From NCBI GenBank assembly GCA_907165065.1, contig OU015525.1:4158622-4222621 (forward strand): a stretch of DNA of 64,000 bases, in the 5' to 3' direction. This document shows positions 1 to 10,478 of the stretch, piece after piece (the first letter of the stretch is position 1; every line of letters begins with the position of its first letter). The notes under the pieces are model-generated. The model saw only the letters and a program-made list of their open reading frames with translations. It had not been told where the DNA came from and did not search any database. Source of the stretch: Caprimulgus europaeus (lineage: Eukaryota; Chordata; Aves; Caprimulgiformes; Caprimulgidae). Position numbers and translations under genes: made by a program.

Positions 1-121
1 ACCTCATCAGGTCCCACAGACTTGTGGATCTTCAGGTTCCTCAGCTGGTCTCATACTTGATCTTCTCCTACAGTGGGTGGCTCTTCATTCTCCCAGTCCC
101 TGCCTCTACCTTCCATGACTT
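1..121 (-). mobile_element. CR1 LINE fragment, ORF2 region before the reverse transcriptase core, cut by window edge
   Basis: Read on the minus strand, this edge segment translates without stops into a run resembling the stretch of CR1 ORF2 between the endonuclease and the reverse transcriptase (seen: DWENEEPPTVGE, then LRNLKIHKSVGPDE). That part of ORF2 lies well upstream of the CR1 3' end, so the rest of the copy should lie left of the window, and the copy ends (5' truncated) near 121. The family assignment rests on recognised protein pattern only. Confidence 0.7.
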
Positions 122-2361
122 TATTTCAGTTATTATATATTCTATCATCTTACTTCATAGCTGTCCTGCTGAACAGAAAGCAACATGACTAAATGCCTCT
201 CTGCCTAATGATCATGTTGAGGTTGGATTAGAAGAGAGTATCTTTGGAAACATGTTTGCCAGTTATATAGATGGGATATGCCTAAAGACATATGCACAAT
301 GATAATGATCACCATAAATATCATAACAGAGAAAAGGAAGATGATAAGGACTGTCTTCTTGAGTTAAGTGCCACTGTATATCCTACATCGAATTCACAGT
401 CCACCAATATTTAACTGGGATGTGAGGGGACTATTCACACTTTGAGGTCTCTCTTCTGAATTTCTGTAAGCACAAAGCTCCCAGACGGTGTGTTTTGGCT
501 TCAGGGCTGAACAAGCCTGGCCAGCCACACCAAAGCTGTGTCTTGCCCTACCTTTCAAGTGAGAGAAATTGATGCTTTTCTCTCACCTTCATAATTGCTG
601 AGATTCTAAAAGCAATGACATTCATCCACAATTTCTTAACGTTAACTTACCAGAAAGCACGGCCCTTGGGATGCCATCCTAAGTCCCAGTACTGGCAGTA
701 CTTTTTGAAAAAAAGAGTTGATCTAAACACATAGACATTTAAAAGCTGAAGTTCAATTTCTAATTTTTATAATCTTTTTTTTTTCCAGGAAAGCAGCTGC
801 CACTTAAACTCTGATGATGTGTCTGAACAGACAGTTCAGAAGCATGTGAAAAAAATAAATAAATAAACACCTCATAGTGAAACATTTGCCCTGCAGGAAA
901 AGAAATAAAAGTGGGATGAAACATAAGCTTTGAAGTTTTGGGGCTGATGAGTTTTTTCTCAATATTTACCATTTAAGCACTGATCATTCTTTTCAATCCT
1001 TTCAATGTTAATCCATTATTAAATGGGTTAAAGAGATGCTGAAAAATTCTTTACAGACTTTGTAACTGCCAAAGTAAGACTATCAGAAAGTGGTTTTGGA
1101 AGGAAAGAATCTAATTAGTTCATTGGTTAATGAAGTAAATCGGAGGAGATTGGAACCAATCTCATTCATTGCTTTCACTAACTCCTAAGACAGGGTGGGA
1201 TGTTTCTCTTCATGACCTGGTTATTGTCCCTGTGCAAAGCAAGAGGAAAAATGTAATTAGCGTGTGGGCTAATTGGTGACACTTTTTGTGACATGCTGCC
1301 CTGGCAGATACATTATGATATAATATAACACTGTATTATCAAAAATGTAGCATGATGTAGCCCTTTAGCTTATAAAGAGGAAAAAGAAATGTTCCAGTTT
1401 TCATTGAATTCCAGTTATAAAAGGTTGCTGGAAGCACCATCCTATGATTACATTTGAAACTGTTTTTCTATGTCTGTGCTAAATTGATTTCTCAGTATAG
1501 ATACTATATAACCATTGCTGTTCTATTTTTCTGATAATTAAGAATTTGAACCCATCTGCAGGCTAAATGTTTTTCTCATCTGAACAGTGTTAAAGATACA
1601 ATAATTCAATTGAGTCCAAATGAGGACAGGGTGCAACTTTATTTGCTTAAACAGTCCCTATTCAGCCAGTGATCATCCATCCCAGGAACTTTAAAAAAAC
1701 CACCAACCTCCCAAGCCTAAGTTACACATACAGCATTATAAATCTCTCATACATAAGCTAGTGGAAAAGCTCTATAAACTGGTATCATTAATTTTATCTT
1801 TCAGCTGAACTGGGCTATGCAAAAAGGGCATAAGGATTTGGCCAGAACCAGTTGCTAACTGGCACTGCACATATTTCAGTACAGATGGCAGGGGAAACCC
1901 AAGATGATTGATATAGTAGCAACCACTTCATTGCCTTGTGGGCTGTTGTATATAGAAACAATAGCCAAATGTTGCATAGCCCAGTGTAAACACAACTCTT
2001 AAGAAGGACCTTTGATCCTTTTTTTAGCAAGAGATGTTTCCCAACCACTTGCAACAAAATCCCATCAAACTAATGGGAACTAATGTTTGTTTTTTGGGAA
2101 TTAACCTTTTTTTCACAAGGTTGGAGTTTTGTTCTGAATATAGCTGTGGGTAAGTTATTAGTAGGTAATTTTTTTACATAAATAACATGCACATTAGAAA
2201 TTTTGCATCCTGGCTTCCAGAGGATTAAACAGATTTAAATATTACTGCAGCATTGCATTTGAGTGAAAGGCCAAAAAAAGGGAGCATTTATCTTATCAGG
2301 ATATTGACTTTCTTGCAATATCGTTGTGCTACTGTCTGGAGATGTAATAACACAATGTAGT

Positions 2362-2443
2362 GTTTGCATAGCAACAAGGTAAAGATTTCTTTTTTAAAAT
2401 GTATGATTCTGCCCTGAAAAGGAAAACCTAACACCATGGCAAC
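2362..2443. promoter_or_regulatory. Pair of RFX X-box-like motifs
   Basis: GTTTGCATAGCAAC (2362-2375) and AACACCATGGCAAC (2430-2443) each contain a perfect GCAAC half-site. The second matches the X-box pattern GTNRCCATRGCAAC at about 12 of 14 positions. They lie 68 bp apart in the same orientation. Binding is inferred from motif similarity only, and such matches also arise by chance. Confidence 0.2.
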
Positions 2444-3887
2444 ATGTAGTAATTCCTCCATCAAATATACTTTTAAAAAGTGCTGTGCTAGATTTAGGCA
2501 TCATTATTAAAAAGAAAAGAGATATTAACAAGCTTGATTACAGGGATTTTTTTATATTCACAAGCATTATTACTTCCACCTTATTTATTAGCTAAGTATT
2601 TATATCTGCACAGACTCCTACAATATTCTTCCTGCTAACCCTCCTGCTCTTTCACCATCTGCCACTTCAATTGCGACAGTAAAACTGTATTTATTTTTTT
2701 TTAAGCCTGCTAAAATACACTAAAAGCAGGCAAGTTCCACCCATCTGAGCTTTTAGTTAAAAAGCATGTGCAAGCTTTTCTGAGCATATCTAAGAATAAG
2801 GTAGACAATATGTGTACATCTGCACCAGGAAGAGCAGTTCCTCCTCTGGTTCAGTAAGTGCTTCAACCTCCCACACAATCTGTATGACTGCAGAGTCTGT
2901 GCATCAGTTTGTGAAATGGAGATAAGGACTGCTGAGGAAAATCAGCTCTTTCAAAAGCCTGGATCTCCCTCCAACTGACTGATTTCAGAAGATGGCAAGA
3001 CCAGGCTTTGTCAGACACTTGCAATCAAAAAGAAAAAAACCCAAACCCAAAACCCAACAAACTAAAAAAAAAAAAAAATCCTCAAATAATAAAACAAAAA
3101 ATAAACCTACTGATTTTTTTAATAAATTAAGAGAAAAATCCTGAAAACCATCTTATTTGGTTAAACTTTAATGGCAATTTTTTTTTTCACATTCAACCAA
3201 AAAAGGGATTATTTTTTTTTTAGTTAGCATGCATTTCTCCCCTCTATTTGTATGTGTGGGGAGGTGCTTGAACCTCTTTATTTACTGGGTGGCTGATTTT
3301 GTCTGCCCCTGGTTGGATGTCACTGATTTTACATCTTGGTCAGCTGTGATGGGGAATCATAGAGACAAGTGTAAAGCAGGATTGATGAAGAGGGGTTTTA
3401 GTGGTGACTCTCTCTGACTAACTCTTTAAAAAATGTGATCTCTCTCCAAATGATTTCCACCATCTTCAGGTCAGATCCTTCATGACAGTGGAAGGGCAGC
3501 CTCCATCCAGGCTTTCTTGATGATCTCCCAATCAGTCCCAGCTTCACAGCTGATGCTGCAATCAGATTCATGGTGACTGTTGAATTTTGATCATTTTTAC
3601 TGGCAAGTGATTAAGGACCAAAAACCAAAGGGAGAAAATAAGAGGTCATTGAAAAATGCTCCTACTTATGACAGCACTTCCAAGCCTTCAAGAGAAGGTA
3701 CTTAGCTTTCCTTTGTCTCCTTCCCCCTCTTCTGCCAGTCTCAGCTTTGAATCACTGACAAGGCAGAGAAGGGAAAACAGAAAAAAAGAAAATAGAGCAC
3801 TTACACCCACCACCAAACTGTCATTGATTAACAGATACAGTCCAACGGTAACTGTGAGCCAATGTGAACTTGTTTAGTCCATGGTGG

Positions 3888-3929
3888 AAGAAGTTTAAGC
3901 TAAGATGCAAGAAGTTTAAGCTAAGATGC
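3888..3929. repeat. Perfect 21-bp tandem duplication (2 copies)
   Basis: The 21-bp unit beginning AAGAAGTTTAAGC occurs twice in succession (3888-3908 and 3909-3929) without a mismatch. Perfect identity suggests a recent duplication. It lies about 85 bp upstream of the ERVL-type LTR and outside its target duplication. Confidence 0.9.
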
Positions 3930-4013
3930 ATCTTCCTGCCTTTGCCTATCATTGTGATTGCATGCACAGCCAGTTACTGAGATTAGAAGAGGTGTGAGAA
4001 GTTAAGACACCAT

Positions 4014-4635
4014 TGTCCTGGTTTCATCTGTAATAGAGCTAATTTTCTTCTCAGTAGCTGGAATAACGCTGTGTTTTGGTTTCAGTGTGGAATTTAGTAC
4101 AAGAAGAATATACTGATGTTTTTCGTTGTTGCTAAGACAATCAAGGATGTTCCAATTTCCCATGTTTTGCTAGTCTGCAGATGCAGAAGAAACTGACAGG
4201 GCATAGTAAAATTAGCAGACTCAAACTGATATTTGGATATGCCAATGGGATATTCCATATCTTATAACATTATATTCAGTATATAAATGAGGGTTGGACA
4301 GAAAGCTCTATCCCAGGCTCTCTCTTCCTGGATTGTGATTTCAGTTTCAGGATTTTCACTTCTCTAGCATTGCTACTCATGAACAGGCTGGGCATTGGTT
4401 GGTGGATGGCAAGCAATTGCAATGTGCATCACTCATTTGTATATTCTATTCTTATTATCATTATTATTGTAATTATTATTAAGGTTTTTAATTACAATTA
4501 TTAAATTGTTCTTATCTCTACCTGTGAGTCTCCTTAGCTTTATCCCTCCAGTTCTCTCCCCTATTCCCTTGGGAGGGTGAAGAGTGAAGGAGCAGCTGTG
4601 TGGTATTTGGCTGCCAGCCAAGTGAAACTTTGACA
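4014..4635 (+). mobile_element. Solo LTR, avian ERVL-like family, copy 1
   Basis: The element begins TGTCCTGGTTTCA and ends CTTTGACA. The 5 bp on each side are identical (ACCAT at 4009-4013 and 4636-4640), which fixes both ends and matches the 5-bp duplications typical of ERVL. Inside are a TATATAAA-like promoter box near 4280, a TTA-rich stretch (about 4450-4490) and a 3' section ending in GGCTGCCAGCC. No retroviral coding sequence flanks it, so it is a solo LTR. It shares the middle segment (CCCATG..TTTGC.AGTCTGCAG) with the copy at 62157 but not with the copy at 18194, so there are at least two subfamilies. Confidence 0.85.
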
Positions 4636-7409
4636 ACCATTAAAAATGTTGATGATAAATTTGAGCCCTTGCTCTCTTTCTATTCCTCTCTGCCACCTCC
4701 CAGCTAATCTCACATGCTTCCATACGCTAGTAAACACTGATGGAAAATGCTAGCATTTATGTTGCTGCAAGTGGCAGTGTATACCCAGGACTTCATGTGT
4801 CAGGCTCCCTGAAAACTGCACAGCTATTCTCTGATTATTTTTTGGCAATCATTATTTTTTTTATTATTTTCTTCTAATGTCAGAGAATGACTTTTAGAGT
4901 CAACTTAGTCCTCAGACTCACAGCATGTGTGGACACACAGCCCCGTTCATGCACTTTTGCAACAGTGGGTGATCTGGTACTGAATGAGCTTTTTTTTTTT
5001 TACACACCCGTTGGAAGAACTTTCTCTAAAACTATCAGAGGAAAATCTGTTCCATTTCTGAACATCTTTTAAAAATATTCTAAATATATAATCTTTCCCC
5101 CAATATAATTCTATTTCTGTGAAGCTAAGCAAGCCATGCAGGCAACATGGCATAAGAACTGATCATAAATAAGTCTGCTTTTTAATATAATCCATTTAGA
5201 AAGATCTTTTATGGACCATTGATATTACTGCTTAAGGCAATAGTTCTTCTGGTAGGTATAGCTATAAAATACATGGTGAAAGCAAAAGGACAGAATTATC
5301 TCTAATAATGAGTAGATTAATTGGCAATTTCAACCCTCATATATGTATATGCTAAATGCTTCCAGCCAAGACTGAGCAGACATCACCTCCAATTAAACTT
5401 AATTGATCAAGTTTACCAGTGATGACGTTTGGAGTCTTATACTCAGCTGTTGTAAGAAGCTCTGAAAGGTCAGAAGAAAATTGGTCTCCATATAAACTTG
5501 TCAAGTAAGAGGTAATTCTGCATCTTTAACCCCTGCTGTATTAGCATTTCAATGCTGTTGTCATACACATGTAATTCCCCAGAATTCACAAATTTCTGGA
5601 AAATGAAAGATTTGCCAGATTTCTAGAGGGAGTATTTCCATGGGGAATAGATTAAAACATTGTTTAATATAACACCTGGTCTTTTACAGCGAAAAATGTT
5701 TGCATCAAAGTACTGCATATTCAGCACATTTGTAATTTTTAAGCATCGAGTTTTTTCCTGTACTGAATTTTTTACTCATCTAAAAGAAAAAAATGAGTGT
5801 GGGAGTTATAAAGAGGATTTAGCCAGTATTCTGAGTCTCAGTTGGAAAATATCATTCAGAGATTTTTAGGAGAAACTGCTATTCCAGAAAGTTTTTATTC
5901 TGTGATGCATTGCTTCATTTCCCTTTCTCTGTTTCCAGATACAAGCCTTCTTCCTCTCCTCCACTTCACTTTAGCAAAACAGGATGGTTTTGCCTTCTCT
6001 AAATGATGCCTGTCATCTTGGAGTACTTGGACTTCTTGACCTTGCCAACTGATAACTCTTCTGAAATAGCAAATGCCCCCAGCTGCTACTGTCCCTAAGT
6101 AATCTGGAGAGAAGCAGATAGAAGGAGAGGTTACCTTGGGTGGGAAAAGCTGACATCACAAGTTAAACCGTAACATAACCTCACATGTGTATAATACAGA
6201 TATTTACACTCGACCTAGACATCCCAGGTTCATTTTATAAAGCAATGGAGAGAACTTTACCCTTTCAAGGTGCAATTCAGCTGAACTGTTTTGCACATCA
6301 ACTTTAAAACAGAATATATTGCATCTCATTGTACCTTTGCTGTAACAATTAGACCTCTCTGACCAAAATGGGAATCAGATTCCAGCTCATGTGTTGAATT
6401 CCAGATTTAATATGATGAATGTGACCGGAGAAAGGAAAGGACAGAGGAATGGGCAGAAAGCAATTTGTAGCTGTGCAGGTTGGAGTTATGGTCTGTATAA
6501 GTCTGCTCTGTAAAGGAATTGTGTTGTTCTACAGTAAATGAAATGGGAGGTTTTAAAAAGGGAGGAGAAAGAGTGAAAGTATGTGAGTTGGTTTACCTCA
6601 CTGCTTTAACCTGTGCCACTTTAGTCAAATGAATCCTGTGTAAGGACTGGTGGCTGCAGCCAGCTCCTAGGACATGGATGGACCAGGAAGGTCTCTGTGC
6701 AGTACTCCAGAAGAATAGTGTTGGCCTACACCAAAAGTAGATCCTTAATGTTCTTTCCCTTAATGTTCCCTTTTCCCTTCCAGTTCCATGGAAACAGCCA
6801 TGACTCGAATAATGAGAGAAGAATCAGGACCCTGATTTATCACGGGGAGCAAGTGCTGAAACTGTGAGTACATCAGTATCTGGAATTGCCATAAACCCTG
6901 AGAGATGATGACTGTCTTTCATATAGGTCCGTGTACCATACCCAAAGCAAAATGGCATGAGACAAGGCGACAAAGTGTTAACTAATACTGGGCAGAACGA
7001 ATACCTTCCCACCTAAAACTAATAACAAGTTCACCGCAGCATTTGTATTTCCATTCAAGAGAAGCTGTGGATTTTCTCATGTAAATCAATGTATTTTCCT
7101 CTTCTTTCTTTCTCACACAATACAAAATGTAATTTCTTACTTCATGGTTAATTTATTGGAGCTCTTTACCATTCTGCTTTGCTATGATAAATTACCTCCT
7201 TAAATCTTTTCTTCTTTTTACACCATCAACTGCCCATTCTCAAAACACAGTATTGTATCTTTCTGAGTGCCAGCATTTACCAGAGCTATGTGCATTACTC
7301 TGTGGCAATCCTGATAATATAAGTGTGGTAGTTGCTTCAACTATTGCCATCTAGCAGCAGAAAAAGAAAAAAAAAAATAATTATATGTATAAATATGCTA
7401 GTGGGTGTT

Positions 7410-7457
7410 AATAAAGCCCAGCTTCATGGGTCCATTAAAATAAAAAAAAAAAAAAAA
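7410..7457 (+). other. Poly(A)-signal plus A-tail, possible end of a retrocopy
   Basis: AATAAA at 7410-7415 is followed 27 bp later by a run of 16 A (7442-7457), the arrangement expected at the 3' end of a reverse-transcribed mRNA. I cannot recognise a parent gene in the sequence upstream. A chance A-rich tract is equally possible. Confidence 0.2.
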
Positions 7458-7956
7458 GGAAAACAAAATAAAACCATGCTGTTCTTTCAAAGCACATGCA
7501 AATAAAAAATTCCTGCATTTCTCTCCCAATTTCAAAAGCTACTCTCATCCCAAATAAATGCCTAAGTGGGGTGTAATCTGCCTGACGGTCTGTAAATAAG
7601 CAGAGCACCTCTATTCAATCTGTCCCTCTGTGTTACCAGATTATTCAGTTCAGCTCTGCCATAGCCTGCCTTTTAATTTCCAAACAAACAAGGTCAACAA
7701 ACCTGGCAGCTGGTAGTTAACTCAGTATAATAAGATTTTGATTACTTTCCTAGAGCAGGGAGTACACAGGGAGACAAGTACATTATACTTTTGAGGGAAA
7801 ACACAAGACCTTTTTCAAGGTCTTCTTTAAATGTATTTATCTTTAAAATTAGGAATACTAAATAATGATTAAATAAATAATGAGAGCTTAAGTTCACACA
7901 CAGAGCTTTAATAAGCAAGCAGCCAGTAAGAGGGGTTACTGAGAACTAGACAACTC

Positions 7957-7978
7957 TTTTTTTTCTTTTTTTTTTTTT
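7957..7978. repeat. T-rich tract
   Basis: This is a nearly uninterrupted T run with a single C. It could be the reverse complement of a retrotransposon A-tail, but no element was recognised on either side. Confidence 0.8.
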
Positions 7979-8164
7979 AATAGGGAGGTTGACTAGCATA
8001 TTTATTCTATAACAAAAATATTGCAGAATGATGCCTTGCTTTGTCAATGTAATTAAAAGTAAAGGTACCTTTTTCTGCAGGAAGGACAGTGAAGGCATCC
8101 TCCCTACCTACATTTGACCCCACACAAGGCCTTATCTTGTAACACTCATCATATCCCAAGAGTT

Positions 8165-8394
8165 GTTACTCAAGGGAATACTGTCCAGTGTCTTTATCAT
8201 TGATCAAGATGAAAGCACTGGATGTACTCTTCACAAATTTATAGATTATATTAAATTAAGGGGAACAACTGACTCACCAAATACAGTTTCAATCATGAAG
8301 GACCTTGAAAAATGTAAGAATTAGGCCAACAGAAACTTGTTGAGGTTCAGAAAGGAGAAATACAGAGCTCTACACCTGGTTGTGACAACCACAG
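8165..8394 (+). mobile_element. CR1 LINE fragment, 5' part of a split copy
   Basis: The sequence follows the end of the CR1 reverse transcriptase region: a TTTATCATTGATCAAGATG-like run, then GGCCAACAGAAACTTGTTGAG and a CTACACCTGG run that in better-preserved CR1 copies reads CTGCACCTGG. It is heavily mutated and has no long open frame. It continues on the far side of the LTR at 8978. Confidence 0.65.
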
Positions 8395-8977
8395 TGTGTT
8401 TTAACTGCAGTTGATGGCTGACCCCCACACAGCTACTCACTCACTCCCATCCAGTGGGACTGGGAAGAGAATTGGAAGGGTAAAAGTGTGAAAACTCATG
8501 GGTTGAGATAAAGGCAGTTTATTAGCTGTTTAAAAGCTGTGCATGCAAGGAAAGCAAAACAAGAAATTAATTCACTACTTCCTATCAACAGGTAGATGTT
8601 CAGCCATCTCCAGGAAAGTAGGGCTTCATCATGTAACTTCATTCATGGTGACTTGGGAAGACAAATGCCATAACTGAACATCCCCCTCTTCTTCTTTCCC
8701 CCAGCTTTATTGATGAGTGTGATGTCATACAGTATGGAATATCCTTTTGGTCAGCTGGGGTCACCTTTGGCTGTGTCCCTTCCCAACTTCTTGTGCACCC
8801 CCAGCCTACTCACTGGCAAGGCATCATGAGGAGCAGAAAAAGCCTTGACGCTATGTAAGTACTGCTCAGCTAAAACATTGGTGTGCTTTCAACACTGTTT
8901 TCATCACAAATCCAAAGAATAACCCCATACAAGCTACTATAAAGAAAATTAACTCTATCCCAGCCAAAATCTATACA
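8395..8977 (-). mobile_element. Solo LTR, avian ERVL-like family, copy 2, inserted in CR1
   Basis: The reverse complement matches the family of the 18194 copy along its full length. On the + strand the hallmarks are CCCCCACACAGCTACTCACTCACTC (3' part, reversed), GTGATGTCATACAGTATGG, and TAACTCTATCCCAGCC near the right end (5' part, reversed). No clean target duplication is visible (CACAG on the left, GCCAT on the right). It lies between two collinear CR1 pieces, so it inserted after that CR1. It lacks the TTA-rich expansion seen in the other three copies. Confidence 0.8.
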
Positions 8978-9325
8978 GCCATGCACCCAAGCTGGAGTAA
9001 CAGCCCTGTGGAGAAGTACCTGGTAGTTACAATGCACATGAGGTTGACTGTGAGCAAACAGTGTGCTGTCATCATAAACACATAAAAACACGTACTGGGG
9101 CAAGCCTGGAAGGTTGGCATTGGACATAAGAAAAGCAAAACATCTTCACTGGGAGGAAAGGCAATGCTGAAACAGAGGGACAGTAGAATCTGCACCCTTG
9201 GAGGTGTTCAGAACTTATCTGAACCAGGCCACTCTTGACCACATTTAGCATTGGCTAGTGTCCTATGTTAAACATGACTAGGGATATCCAGAGGTTCCTT
9301 CCAAGCAAAAGATTAATTCTGTAAT
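8978..9325 (+). mobile_element. CR1 LINE fragment, 3' part of a split copy
   Basis: GCCATGCACCC directly after the LTR continues the CR1 reading from 8394. CCCTGTGGAGAAGTACCTGG, GAGGTGTTCAGAACTTATCTG and TCCAGAGGTTCCTTCCAAGC follow in the order expected for the CR1 3' end, and a decayed ATTCTGTAAT tail closes it. Part of the middle of the 3' ORF2 region is missing (roughly between 9065 and 9100). Minus-strand open frames here are shadows. Confidence 0.6.
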
Positions 9326-10013
9326 CCAAATTTCTAAGCCCCAGCTATTCCCTCCAGTGCTGTGATCTATAGCAGAATCACATCCAGGTGGACAGGATGT
9401 GGCTTTATTTGACTATACCACTATTTAATTTCATTCAACACAAACTGTCTGATACTGAACCACTGTCTTTGGAAGGATTGTCTGTATCCCAGTTTAGCTC
9501 CCAAGACAGAGAAAATTCTTGCTTTGGAGAACAGGATACAATGAAACTGCTTGAAGGCTGTTAATATGGATTATCTACATATGGCAAGGAGAACCATGCA
9601 GCATTTCCTTAAGTCCTAGTGTGAACATTTCGATACGTGCTCCATCATTATTGCTGAGAGATTTTTCTGCTCCTACATGCTCAGCTTGGAAGTCCCAGGA
9701 GTGAAGGGATATTTACTGCTTCCCATTCATTTCCAGGGAAAAGAGTACAATTTCTCTGCACATAGTATCTGATATCAGACATTCCTTGGGCTGAGGTGGT
9801 AGGCTACCTGAATCAGCATTTCCAGAGAGGTTGTGCAATGTAACAATTTAACAAGATCCTTCCACACAGCAGGATTTGTCCTGTTGCACCAATACTTTAT
9901 GAATTTCCAAATAAGAAGACAGATTCCCAAGTAAGGCACATTTGAGAGCAGCTATGGACTTAGTCCCTTATACAAAAGAACTTGATGTTTTGTTGTTTTG
10001 GTTTTGGGTTTTG

Positions 10014-10029
10014 TTTTTTTTTTTTTTTT
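10014..10029. repeat. T16 homopolymer beside a G/T-rich stretch
   Basis: Sixteen T follow TTTTGTTGTTTTGGTTTTGGG. The reverse complement belongs to the recurrent A-rich tracts with CCC interruptions found at several other places in the window. Confidence 0.85.
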
Positions 10030-10415
10030 CTATGGTGGAAACAATTTTCTTTTGTAAAAGATTTGAGTGGAGATCCTTCCCAAACTAATGACTCACAACA
10101 ACTCCATATATTAAATGAAGATATGTTTGCTAGTTTACAAACAAGGAAACTGAGACACGTGTAGGTGAAGACACAGCTAGAAAAGTTCCTCATGGGTGCT
10201 GTGCCACACTAGGGCTGAGGGAGAATTTTTATATTTTAAGGGAACTAAATATTTTTTTTTCTTTATCATGATGGACAATTTGAGAGGGATTTATGTCAGA
10301 TTCACCTGACATGAAGAAGACCTCAGTGAAAGCAAGTTACCATTGTAACATATACTCCTGCCAGTCATACAGCACTCATTACAGAAAATCATCAGTTTAT
10401 ACCTCAAAAAGGAAA

Positions 10416-10478
10416 AGGCATATTGTATAGGCATATACAGTATATAGGCATATATAAATAAATAAAGGCATATATAAA
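10416..10478. repeat. Degenerate AGGCATAT tandem repeat
   Basis: The octamer AGGCATAT occurs four times within about 65 bp with irregular spacing (15-25 bp), joined by TATA- and AAATA-type filler. It looks like a decayed minisatellite. Confidence 0.65.

Larger units (their letters stand above)
122..4008. other. Noncoding A+T-rich DNA, no gene recognised
   Basis: I see no host exon here; open frames are 60-80 codons and have no recognisable domain. The stretch contains A-rich tracts with CCC interruptions (about 3024-3108), T runs near 3180 and 3210, two RFX-like motifs (2362-2443) and a perfect 21-bp tandem duplication (3888-3929). Nothing else was identified. Confidence 0.6.
4641..8164. other. 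Noncoding DNA, no gene recognised
   Basis: No coding or RNA gene was recognised. Features seen are short T runs (4989-5001), an A-tail-like site (7410-7457) and a long T tract (7957-7978). The open frames of 60-70 codons have no family resemblance. Confidence 0.55.

Noticed and set aside
8390-8982. Target duplication for LTR copy 2
   Set aside because: The flanks CACAG and GCCAT do not match, and shifted end choices gave no convincing pair.
8870-9195. Minus-strand frames of 74-85 codons
   Set aside because: They overlap the LTR/CR1 junction and are antisense to CR1; no independent evidence.
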